Origin: Candidatus Gastranaerophilales bacterium
Lineage (GTDB): Bacteria; Cyanobacteriota; Vampirovibrionia; Gastranaerophilales; UBA9971
Direction of reading: 5' to 3'
NCBI GenBank assembly: GCA_028277195.1
Contig: JANQGS010000231.1
Location: forward strand, 1 to 6,195
DNA: 6,195 nt
In this document: in pieces, positions 1 through 5,267 of the stretch
How the letters are laid out: every line of letters begins with the position of its first letter
Numbering within the stretch: the first letter of the stretch is position 1
The notes under the pieces: generated by a model
Told to the model about the DNA's origin: nothing
What the model saw: only the letters and a program-made list of their open reading frames with translations
Databases searched by the model: none
Translations under genes and position numbers: made by a program

Positions 1-42
1 AATCCCACCCTCTCCGGTTTTTTATAATAAATTTAAAGAAAT
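1..42 (-). other. Downstream of the dehydratase operon; ribosome-site-like purine run
   Basis: After the small-subunit stop the minus strand reads AATTTCTTTAAATT, a weak 5-bp hairpin, and then reaches GGAGAGGGTGGG near the window edge (about 6-17). This looks like a ribosome site for another minus-strand gene starting just outside the window. No convincing terminator is present, so the operon may continue. Confidence 0.35.
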
Positions 43-552
43 TTATTCAAAAGTAACAAGCTGAAAGTCGCCGTATTTCTCAATATGCCCGGCTAGCCCG
101 CCGTCATTAAGGATTTTTATCATTACATCAGGCAGCGGTGTCATTTTTATTTCAATATTTTTGGTTTTATTTTTAATAATGCCTGCTGAAAGGTCCAACT
201 CCAGCTCATCGCCCTGATTTATGCGGTCGGTGTCGCACTCAACTACCAGCAGCCCGATATTAATAGCGTTCCTGAAAAATATCCTGGCAAAAGACTTTGC
301 CAGAACCGCATTAACTCCGGCAATTTTTAACACCTGCGGGGCGTGTTCCCTTGACGAGCCTAACCCGAAGTTATTGCCCGCGACCACAAAGTCGCCGGGG
401 GACATTTTTTGTGCGAATTGAGGGTCAGCGTCCTCGAGGACGTGTTTTGCCAGTTCCGGGAGGTTTGTGCGCAGGTGGAACAGCCGACCGGGTGCTATAT
501 GGTCTGTGCTTATGTTATCGGGGAATTTCCATGCGTTGCCTTGTTTAATCAT
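43..552 (-). CDS. leuD: 3-isopropylmalate dehydratase/homoaconitase family, small subunit
   Basis: A 169-residue swivelling-domain subunit, the normal length for the stand-alone LeuD/HacB/DmdB group. It has the N-terminal DNISTDHIAPGR (12-23), the substrate-facing loop HLRT (26-29), PGDFVVAGNNFGLGSSREHAP (52-72) with the catalytic-loop SSREH, then SFARIFFRNAINIGLL (87-102) and the closing PLPDVMIKILNDGGL (139-153). The HLRT loop resembles the YLRT loop associated with homoaconitase more than the loops usual in strict isopropylmalate dehydratases. The Cys common in GxGSSREH is replaced by Leu (position 64). An AAGGA site about 6-7 bases upstream supports the ATG at 552. It lies 17 bases after the large subunit and must be its partner. 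Substrate is not settled by sequence. Confidence 0.92.
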   Translation of the reverse strand: MIKQGNAWKFPDNISTDHIAPGRLFHLRTNLPELAKHVLEDADPQFAQKMSPGDFVVAGNNFGLGSSREHAPQVLKIAGVNAVLAKSFARIFFRNAINIGLLVVECDTDRINQGDELELDLSAGIIKNKTKNIEIKMTPLPDVMIKILNDGGLAGHIEKYGDFQLVTFE

Positions 553-569
553 AATATTTCCTTTTTTAA

Positions 570-1838
570 TTAAATATGATTATTGCATAGAATTTCCCTC
601 GGGTCAGTTATCTGCCCAAAGAGCGCACTAACCGCCGCAGTAGCAGGCGAGCTTAAGTAGATATATCCTCTGGGGTTGCCCATTCTGCCCTGGAAATTCC
701 GATTCTGGGTGGCAAGACAAACCTCATCATCGCCTAAAATTCCCGCATGCACTCCAACACAGGGCCCGCAACCCGGGGTATTAATTGCGGCACCGGCCTC
801 GGCAAATACTTCCAGCAAACCTTCCCTTGATGCCCGGATAAATACCTCTCTCGAAGCCGGAACAACCAGCAACCTGACATCCCGGTGGACTTTTTTGCCT
901 TTTAAAATATCGGCAGCTATTCGCAAATCCTCAATCCTGCCGTTTGTGCAACTGCCAATAAACACCTGGTCAACCTTTACGTCACCTAATTCCTTTGCCG
1001 GCCTTGTATTATCAACGGTATGAGGGCACGATACCGTGGGCTCAACAGTTGAGGCATCAATATTGATTATTCTTTCATATTCAGCATCAGGGTCAGAATC
1101 AATTGTCCTGAACTTATCGCCCCTGCCCCGTGAAATAAGGTATTCCCGGGTTATTTCATCAGAGGCTATCAGCCCGGCCTTGCCTCCGGCTTCCACCGCC
1201 ATGTTGGACAGGCAAAAACGGTCAGTCATAGGCATTTCATCTATCGTGCTCCCGGAAAATTCAAGCGCTTTATAGGTTGCACCATCAGCGCCGATAAGCC
1301 CGATTAAGTGTAATATCAGGTCTTTTGCGTAAACCCCTTCCCGGAATCGACCGTTTACCTCAATTTTAAAGGTTTCAGGCACTTTAAACCAGGTCTTTCC
1401 AAGCGCTATGGCTATGCCGACATCTGTTGAGCCCATACCCGTAGCAAATGCCCCTAATGCACCGGATGTGCAAGTATGGGAATCCGCACCCACAAGTATT
1501 TCCCCGGGGTTGACGTATTCTTCCACAAGCCTCTGGTGGCATACGCCTTCACCTACTTCTGAGAGGACTGCGCCGGTTTTTTTGGCGAATTCCCTGAGGG
1601 TTTTATGGGCGTTGGAGAGTTCTTTCCCGGGGCTGGGTGCGGCGTGGTCTATAAAAAGTATTGTCCTTTCGGGGTTTCTCGCCTGCTCAAGGTTGATTTT
1701 CCTTATTTCCTGAATGGTCAGGGGACCTGTGCCGTCCTGTACTGCTGTTACATCAACGTTCGCCACGACAAACTCCCCGGCTTTGACTTCTTTTCCGCAG
1801 TGTTCGCCTATTATTTTTTCAGCTATTGTTTTCCCCAT
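570..1838 (-). CDS. leuC: Aconitase/3-isopropylmalate dehydratase family, large subunit
   Basis: A 422-residue protein of the short bacterial/archaeal LeuC/homoaconitase large-subunit type, about 420 residues being usual. It carries the catalytic iron-sulfur domains. GADSHTCTSGALG (117-129) is the active-site SHTC block. Cys297 in GSCTNGR and Cys357 and Cys360 in PGCGPC are the three expected [4Fe-4S] ligands. NRNFQGRMG (379-387) and LSSPATAA (395-402) are also family-typical. With the small subunit it would isomerise a 2- or 3-hydroxy diacid by dehydration and rehydration. 3-Isopropylmalate (leucine synthesis) is the default guess; homocitrate, citramalate or 2,3-dimethylmalate are alternatives. 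The start at 1838 gives MGKTIAEKI, the usual N-terminus, with AAGGGA upstream. An ATG at 1865 would add nine residues encoded by the abiEi-like repeat. The small subunit follows by 17 bases. No leuA or leuB is in the window. Confidence 0.93.
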   Translation of the reverse strand: MGKTIAEKIIGEHCGKEVKAGEFVVANVDVTAVQDGTGPLTIQEIRKINLEQARNPERTILFIDHAAPSPGKELSNAHKTLREFAKKTGAVLSEVGEGVCHQRLVEEYVNPGEILVGADSHTCTSGALGAFATGMGSTDVGIAIALGKTWFKVPETFKIEVNGRFREGVYAKDLILHLIGLIGADGATYKALEFSGSTIDEMPMTDRFCLSNMAVEAGGKAGLIASDEITREYLISRGRGDKFRTIDSDPDAEYERIINIDASTVEPTVSCPHTVDNTRPAKELGDVKVDQVFIGSCTNGRIEDLRIAADILKGKKVHRDVRLLVVPASREVFIRASREGLLEVFAEAGAAINTPGCGPCVGVHAGILGDDEVCLATQNRNFQGRMGNPRGYIYLSSPATAAVSALFGQITDPREILCNNHI

Positions 1839-1845
1839 TGCTATT

Positions 1846-1851
1846 TCCCTT
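1846..1851 (-). promoter_or_regulatory. Ribosome site deciding the dehydratase large-subunit start
   Basis: AAGGGA, 7 bases before the ATG at 1838. The upstream ATG at 1865 has no such site and lies within the 26-bp repeat shared with abiEi. Confidence 0.65.
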
Positions 1852-1852
1852 A

Positions 1853-1878
1853 TACTTAAAGTCATACTTTAATTATAC
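1853..1878 (-). repeat. 26-bp repeat of the abiEi start region, carrying a -10 box
   Basis: Matches 3512-3537 at 24 of 26 bases (offset 1659). It contains TATAATTAAAGTATG, that is, the -10 box (1872-1877) and the start codon of abiEi. Here the TATAAT lies about 34 bases before the preferred dehydratase start and would give a short leader containing that gene's ribosome site. No -35 box is seen at the right distance. It is probably a recombination scar that now acts, or could act, as a promoter. Confidence 0.6.
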
Positions 1879-1904
1879 AACCTTATATTCTCTTAGTTTT
1901 CTGA

Positions 1905-1967
1905 TTACCACCATACAGGCGGCTTCATATCATTCAGGGTTATTTTAAGTTGATACACTTTTTCCAC
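1905..1967 (-). pseudogene. Plasmid pRiA4b ORF-3-family protein, 20-codon stub
   Basis: A GTG at 1967 has a strong GAGGAG site 7 bases upstream and opens a 20-codon frame containing VYQLKITLNDMKPPVW. This is the characteristic N-terminus of the pRiA4b ORF-3-like family, which normally continues as PPxWRRIxV and runs to about 150-200 residues. Here the frame reaches TAA right after Val-Trp-Trp, and no continuation is visible in any frame before the dehydratase gene 67 bases on. The start and ribosome site survive and the rest is lost. The family is of unknown function and common in mobile or accessory DNA. Confidence 0.6.
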
Positions 1968-2238
1968 AATTTTTCTCCTCTATGCTCAGGGCCGGTGTAG
2001 GTGATCAAGTTATGGATTCTATATAAATAATTTTTGCTGGATTTATTAAACTACAGATAGCACGACAAGTAAAGATTTTCAGGAAATATTCAATGAAAGC
2101 CCGTTCACACTTCAGGGATCATTGTTTAATTGCTGTGAAAAGACTTCAGGCAGTTTGGTATACCCAAAGTCTTTTTATGTCTGTTTATTCATAATGTGCC
2201 ATTATAGATCTTTGAAAATTTATAATACCCATATGCTC
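1968..2238. other. Non-coding remnant region
   Basis: No frame here is both long and family-like on either strand, and no RNA gene is recognised. It holds one hairpin (2138-2175), a possible short extension of the membrane-gene relic (2220-2233), and, at its low-coordinate end, the GAGGAG ribosome site of the pRiA4b ORF-3 stub. It is AT-rich and stop-dense, like decayed coding DNA. Confidence 0.5.
2138..2175. terminator. Weak hairpin, possible terminator
   Basis: Perfect 9-bp inverted repeat AAAAGACTT (2138-2146) and AAGTCTTTT (2167-2175) around a 20-base loop that itself contains the palindrome GGTATACC. The A/T arms would give a T run in either direction, but the stem is weak and the loop long. 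It could end transcripts from the AbiE genes; low confidence. Confidence 0.3.
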
Positions 2239-2322
2239 AAATATTTTTATCGCCCTCAACAAATCCCGATTTATTAATCTTATGGGCATGATTATTGCCA
2301 AAAGTGTTATTTATAAGGCTAT
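2239..2322 (-). repeat. 84-bp direct repeat, copy B (relic of the unrecognised gene)
   Basis: A copy of codons 7-33 of the unrecognised membrane-protein gene, in the same frame and strand (SLINNTFGNNHAHKINKSG...GDKNI), ending at a TGA where the full gene continues with Tyr-Arg-Ser. There is no start codon or ribosome site. Just past it, 2220-2233 matches 3838-3851 of the same gene at 13 of 14 bases (the YGYY codons), so the relic may extend across an internal deletion. It starts 31 bases after the truncated toxin stop. Confidence 0.8.
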
Positions 2323-2352
2323 ACCTGCTATCATCAAGCCTCCTGCAAGAGC

Positions 2353-2769
2353 CTAAATCAGAACAAGCTTCGTTGTACGAATCAATGGGTACAGTTCACA
2401 CACTTTCATTTTTTCAGGAGGGAATACAATTCCTCTCATTATATAGTTAGGCCCAACTTTTATTGATATACTATCCTGATAGCAATTTAATTTTGAATAA
2501 CCATGTTCATTTTTCTTTAAACTAGCGCTAATTCCAGCCTGTGCTAAAGATGACTTTATCCTGCCGAGTGCGGCATTAATATTTTCAATTGATTTGTTTC
2601 TTTCTTCAATTGGAATATAAGTTAAATCTATATCAACAGATATTCTTGGCAAATTTTGCACAAATAAATTAATTGCAGTACCGCCCTTAAGAGCAAAACA
2701 ATTTTCTTTTGCTATATGCGGTATGACCTTCACTAATAAGGCAACTTGTGCGTTGTATTTTTCAAACAT
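2353..2769 (-). CDS. abiEii: AbiEii-type nucleotidyltransferase toxin, C-terminal half missing
   Basis: 138 residues, against roughly 260-300 for intact relatives. The N-terminal half is well preserved: FALKGGTAINLF (25-36) holds the KGGTA motif, and PRISVDIDLTY (41-51) supplies the DxD metal-binding aspartates of the nucleotidyltransferase fold. Family resemblance continues through KVGPNYIMRGIVFPPEKM to about residue 126 (near position 2393). The next 12 codons, ending at TAG 2353, look unrelated. The C-terminal segments typical of the family (a DLYxGK-like helix and an RDLFD-like motif) are absent, and only 31 bases separate the stop from the 84-bp repeat, so they are not hidden in another frame. 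It is translationally coupled to abiEi through TAATG. The reading frame is intact but the product is probably inactive. A shortened functional form cannot be excluded. Confidence 0.82.
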   Translation of the reverse strand: MFEKYNAQVALLVKVIPHIAKENCFALKGGTAINLFVQNLPRISVDIDLTYIPIEERNKSIENINAALGRIKSSLAQAGISASLKKNEHGYSKLNCYQDSISIKVGPNYIMRGIVFPPEKMKVCELYPLIRTTKLVLI

Positions 2770-3524
2770 TAAATTTCTTTCAGGCTTTCTATAACTATAT
2801 TGTATTTTTTATCTAATTTACCATTTTTGGAGATAACTCTTTTCCCTTTCCCAATATCTATTTTACCTGTGTCAAGATATTCAAACCAGTCATGATTTAT
2901 TTTTTCTGCCATAAAAAGAAATAGTCGCTTGACCTTAAAAGAATTACATTCTTCAAGAAGTTCCTGCATAAGAGATGGTCGTATGTTTATCAGCAACTCC
3001 ATAAGTTGATATGCTTCCTTTAAGCTTGCTTTACCAGGGCAAAGGTATAAGACTTCCAGGATTGCTCTTTCCGGTGAAGATATTTGTATTGCAAAATTGC
3101 CGGTATCATAATCAACAAGCCCTATATTTTTTGGCAAAAAATTTGTTTTAAATAGTTTATAATTGGAAAAATATTTTCTAAACCAGGCTGGCACTGTTTC
3201 TTCTTTGGCACCAAACAGTAATACTTCACTATTAACCCTTATAAAATGGCTTATATTTTGATAAGCAAGGGCACTTGCAGCTCCAAAGTGAAAAGATAGA
3301 CCTAATTGCGATTGCAATGCATAGATAGCACCATTAATATCTACATTATCACCGGATCGAATATATGCCCCTTTTGCTATATAATCAAACCATTGGGATT
3401 TTACGTATTCAGACATTAATTGTGAGCTGACGTTTTGTTCTGTCAGCCAGCTGGTAGTCAAAACAACACCCTTGGGCGTATTTTTTAATATTTGGTTTAT
3501 TTTAGTTACTTTATTTAAAGCCAT
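2769..3524 (-). CDS. abiEi: AbiEi-type antitoxin / transcriptional regulator (type IV TA)
   Basis: A complete 251-residue protein of the AbiEi antitoxin family. An N-terminal winged-helix region (about 5-57) carries the family-typical TTSWLTEQNVSSQLMSEYV and KGAYIRSGDNVD stretches. The C-terminal antitoxin domain includes the conserved SSPERAILEVLY (149-160), a helical LKEAYQLMELL stretch (168-178), KVKRLFLFMAEK (197-208) and the closing GKGKRVISKNGKLDKKY (225-241). In characterised AbiE systems this protein binds repeats at its own promoter, represses the operon and opposes the AbiEii nucleotidyltransferase without forming a stable complex with it. The ATG at 3524 is chosen because it gives the full family N-terminus and the next Met is at residue 37. 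The stop overlaps the toxin start by one base (TAATG). It appears intact although its partner is truncated. Confidence 0.9.
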   Translation of the reverse strand: MALNKVTKINQILKNTPKGVVLTTSWLTEQNVSSQLMSEYVKSQWFDYIAKGAYIRSGDNVDINGAIYALQSQLGLSFHFGAASALAYQNISHFIRVNSEVLLFGAKEETVPAWFRKYFSNYKLFKTNFLPKNIGLVDYDTGNFAIQISSPERAILEVLYLCPGKASLKEAYQLMELLINIRPSLMQELLEECNSFKVKRLFLFMAEKINHDWFEYLDTGKIDIGKGKRVISKNGKLDKKYNIVIESLKEI

Positions 3525-3537
3525 ACTTTAATTATAC
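3512..3537 (-). repeat. 26-bp repeat, partner copy at the abiEi start
   Basis: The parental copy of the repeat at 1853-1878, covering the abiEi -10 box, its ATG (3524-3522) and the first four codons. Differences fall only at 3514 and 3521. Flanking sequence on both sides is dissimilar between the two sites. Confidence 0.6.
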
Positions 3538-3558
3538 TATATTTTTTAAACCAATCAA
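3531..3558 (-). promoter_or_regulatory. Sigma-70-type promoter of abiEi, possibly leaderless
   Basis: A perfect -10 box TATAAT (3531-3536) and a fair -35 box TTGATT (3553-3558) are separated by 16 bases. The -35 box overlaps the stop codon of the preceding gene. Only six bases separate the -10 box from the abiEi ATG, so transcription would be expected to begin at or within a base or two of the start codon, giving a leaderless mRNA. No ribosome site is present. The boxes are visible; the start point is inferred from standard spacing. Confidence 0.6.
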
Positions 3559-4301
3559 GTATTTTCTTTATTATTGTTGTAATATGCATACACCCAGAAC
3601 CCGCCCTGAACCAATAACTGAACTGCTAACAGCGCTATGTATGCCCAGCCGGGCGGTTCTATCTGCATATAATTAAACTTTTTAAAGTCCTTTAATTCAT
3701 AATTTTTAATAACTTCCTGTTCAATTTTTGGCAATAAGTCATTATTTATTTTATTTGTTAATAACAAGGTTTCCAGGTTGCGCTTGACAAGTTCTTTTTC
3801 CGTCCAGCCAAATACATAAGCCCATTTTACTTTATTATTATAATAGCCATAGCATAGAACCAGATCGTTTTTCTTGCCGCCTATCCACTTGGATTCCTGA
3901 AATTTTCCGATATAAGGGTCAGGGTCATCAAAGCCGATCATTATTAAATTTACTTTCTTAACTCCGCCGATTCTGGCGTTTAATTTATCAAATTCCGCAA
4001 TGGAGATATGCTTGTTCGCTAAACCTAATAGCCTGTTACTTTCAAACCAGTTTGAGCTTTCAGGGTATTTAAATACCTTAATATCCTTTGGTACTGACAT
4101 AAAATTATATGTAGATTTAGTAGCTTTAATAATATTTGTCCAGTTATGCATTTCATTTATGGGGAAACGATATAAATTCGGCTGCTCTGTGCTTCTGTAA
4201 ATATTTTTATCGCCTTCAACAAGTCCTGATTTATTAATCTTCAATGTCTGATTATTACCAAAAGTATTATTTATAAGGCTATTTGTACTGAATATATGCA
4301 A
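3555..4301 (-). CDS. Unrecognised protein with C-terminal membrane anchor
   Basis: I do not recognise this family. As drawn it has 248 residues. It has a polar, Asn/Lys-rich N-terminus and a mixed alpha/beta soluble region of about 170 residues, with the blocks LNARIGGVKKVNLIMIGF (107-124), KWIGGKKNDLVLCYG (138-152) and WAYVFGWTEKELVKRNLE (160-177). One hydrophobic segment near 218-240 (WAYIALLAVQLL...FWVYAYY) precedes a short polar tail, which suggests an integral or tail-anchored protein with its domain on one face of the membrane. The start is doubtful. The only candidate near the front is TTG at 4301, without a ribosome site. The frame is open upstream to 4447 with no ATG, and it crosses the MFS stub in another frame. 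The gene is therefore probably cut at its 5' end, or is translated by coupling to the stub. Its stop lies inside the abiEi promoter. An 84-bp copy of its start lies at 2239-2322. Confidence 0.6.
   Translation of the reverse strand: MHIFSTNSLINNTFGNNQTLKINKSGLVEGDKNIYRSTEQPNLYRFPINEMHNWTNIIKATKSTYNFMSVPKDIKVFKYPESSNWFESNRLLGLANKHISIAEFDKLNARIGGVKKVNLIMIGFDDPDPYIGKFQESKWIGGKKNDLVLCYGYYNNKVKWAYVFGWTEKELVKRNLETLLLTNKINNDLLPKIEQEVIKNYELKDFKKFNYMQIEPPGWAYIALLAVQLLVQGGFWVYAYYNNNKENT
4199..4282 (-). repeat. 84-bp direct repeat, copy A (start of the unrecognised gene)
   Basis: This segment encodes residues 7 to about 34 of the unrecognised membrane protein (SLINNTFGNN...LVEGDKNI). It matches 2239-2322 without gaps at a constant offset of 1960, with 73 of 84 bases identical; six of the 11 differences cluster at 4242-4248. 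Similarity stops abruptly at both ends. Both copies are on the minus strand and keep the protein frame. Confidence 0.85.
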
Positions 4302-4444
4302 AATGTCTGAGTTATAGAATTCATAATCCAGCCGATTAATGCCACTTGAATCACTGCATCTCCAAGGTAAGTAAAGATTTCTCCTGACCAGAGTTTCAGG
4401 AAGTTTATATTTTTTAAAACGTTTAATATTTTTGAATCTTTCAT
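4271..4444 (-). pseudogene. MFS transporter, N-terminal stub (truncated)
   Basis: A 57-codon frame starts at ATG 4444, with AGGAG 8 bases upstream. Residues 1 to about 43 read like the start of a drug-efflux-type major facilitator: a short charged N-terminus, then NFLKLWSGEIFTYLGDAV and a hydrophobic run ending GWIMNSI, which matches the usual NFxxLWxGxxxSxxGDxxxxxAL pattern of the first helix. After about position 4316 the resemblance stops, and the frame ends at TAA 4271, inside the next gene. A full MFS protein is near 400 residues, so about 90 percent is missing. The adjacent MarR and hydrolase genes suggest an ancestral regulator-enzyme-exporter operon. The tail overlaps the candidate TTG start of the downstream gene, so a transcript from here could still carry ribosomes into it. 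MFS identity rests on pattern recognition over about 40 residues. Confidence 0.7.
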
Positions 4445-4457
4445 ATTAGTAACTCCT

Positions 4458-4524
4458 AATAATACTTGACTGGTTAACTATATTTTTAGTTTATCAATAA
4501 ATAGTTTACCTATCAAGTATTATT
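4458..4524. repeat. Long AT-rich inverted repeat between hydrolase and MFS stub
   Basis: A perfect 12-bp inverted repeat (AATAATACTTGA at 4458-4469, TCAAGTATTATT at 4513-4524) encloses a second, 9-of-10 inverted repeat (GGTTAACTAT at 4472-4481, ATAGTTTACC at 4501-4510). About 19 bases are left as a loop. It lies 10 bases after the hydrolase stop and directly before the AGGAG site of the MFS stub. It has no GC-rich stem followed by a T run in either direction, so it is a poor intrinsic terminator. It could be a paired operator for the MarR protein in front of a transporter gene; the half-sites AGTTAAC/AGTTTAC and ACTTGA recur in it. A weak minus-strand promoter can also be drawn inside it (TTGATA, 17 bases, TAAACT). 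The structure is clear; the role is inferred. Confidence 0.6.
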
Positions 4525-4534
4525 GTAAAAAATT

Positions 4535-5263
4535 TTAACTTTTTACTTTTTCCAGCATCCACGCATTACAAAGTCCCAGAAATCGTTCTCTGGAGTTCAG
4601 GTACAAATCCTCAGCGTGAAAGTCGTTTTCAAAGATTTCTAATGCTTTGAAATCACTGGCTTTGTTGTACAATTCTTCGGCGTGCCAGGGGTAGACTGTT
4701 GGATCCTTTCCCCCGGCAATATACAGTGCAGGTATGTTAATTTCCCCAACCACATCAATAGGCTTTATTTTGTTGAGGAATATATTGCCCGGCCTGACGT
4801 TGCGGTTTTCTTTGATATCGAATTTCTGGAAAGTCGGAATAAACGCCTCCGGCCTCCAGCAGTGGTTTTCGATTTTATCAAAATCAGTAGGCGCACTCAC
4901 CGTAATCAGGCAATCAATGTCTTTATGCTCAGCTGTATGGATTATTGCCAGTGCACCGCCGAGGGAAAAGCCTATCAAGCTGATTCTTGAATATCTTTGT
5001 TTTGCGTAATCAACAACAGCTTTAAGGTCTTTGGATTCATTTGCAGTAAACGTATACCAGCCTGAGCTTTTGCCGTGACCGCGAAAGTCCATAGTGATGA
5101 CATCGTGTGTTTTAAAGAAATCCTCTGACATATTAAGAAAGGGCTTTGTGTCTTTGGTCATATACCACCCGTGAGCAATAATCACAACACTATCCCTGCC
5201 AGTATCATAATGGTTAAAAGCAATGTTCACGTTGTCTTCAGTTTTTACGAATACTTCATGCAT
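4535..5263 (-). CDS. Alpha/beta hydrolase, small single-domain esterase type
   Basis: With the start at 5263 this is 242 residues, a normal size for a lid-poor alpha/beta hydrolase. The catalytic elements are in the right order. The oxyanion segment is HGWY (31-34), followed by DFRGHGKSSG (59-68). The nucleophile elbow is GFSLGG with Ser100. The acid is probably Asp187 in AGGKDPTVYP, and the base His216 in NDFHAEDLY. No signal peptide is seen, so it should be cytoplasmic. The frame is also open to an ATG at 5296, inside the MarR gene. I prefer 5263 because AAGGAG lies 7 bases upstream of it and translation then begins at the typical MHEVFVKTEDNVNIAF strand. It follows the MarR gene by 4 bases. 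It probably hydrolyses an ester, lactone or acylated small molecule that the MarR protein senses, but the substrate is unknown. No GC-rich terminator follows it. Confidence 0.92.
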   Translation of the reverse strand: MHEVFVKTEDNVNIAFNHYDTGRDSVVIIAHGWYMTKDTKPFLNMSEDFFKTHDVITMDFRGHGKSSGWYTFTANESKDLKAVVDYAKQRYSRISLIGFSLGGALAIIHTAEHKDIDCLITVSAPTDFDKIENHCWRPEAFIPTFQKFDIKENRNVRPGNIFLNKIKPIDVVGEINIPALYIAGGKDPTVYPWHAEELYNKASDFKALEIFENDFHAEDLYLNSRERFLGLCNAWMLEKVKS

Positions 5264-5267
5264 AAAT

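Noticed and set aside
221..1859. Several plus-strand open frames across the dehydratase genes
   Set aside because: They are antisense shadows of two well-conserved genes, without ribosome sites or recognisable domains.
1839..1865. Upstream ATG at 1865 as the start of the dehydratase large subunit
   Set aside because: No ribosome site, and its nine extra codons fall largely in the repeat shared with abiEi; the ATG at 1838 gives the family-typical MGKTIAEKI with AAGGGA upstream.
2045..2085. Second MFS-like fragment (minus strand TTCCTGAAAATCTTTACTT resembling the MFS stub)
   Set aside because: The match is short, needs a gap and lies in AT-rich sequence; not distinguishable from chance by eye.
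2314..2352. Membrane-helix-like peptide (ALAGGLMIAGIAL) just after the AbiEii stop, in the toxin frame
   Set aside because: Only 13 codons before a stop, no start, and the adjoining relic is read in another frame; it may be the decayed front of the membrane gene or chance hydrophobicity.
1866..2352. CRISPR array, tRNA or insertion-sequence ends in the debris region
   Set aside because: No regularly spaced repeats, no cloverleaf, no transposase fragment and no paired terminal inverted repeats could be seen; only the two direct repeats and one weak hairpin.
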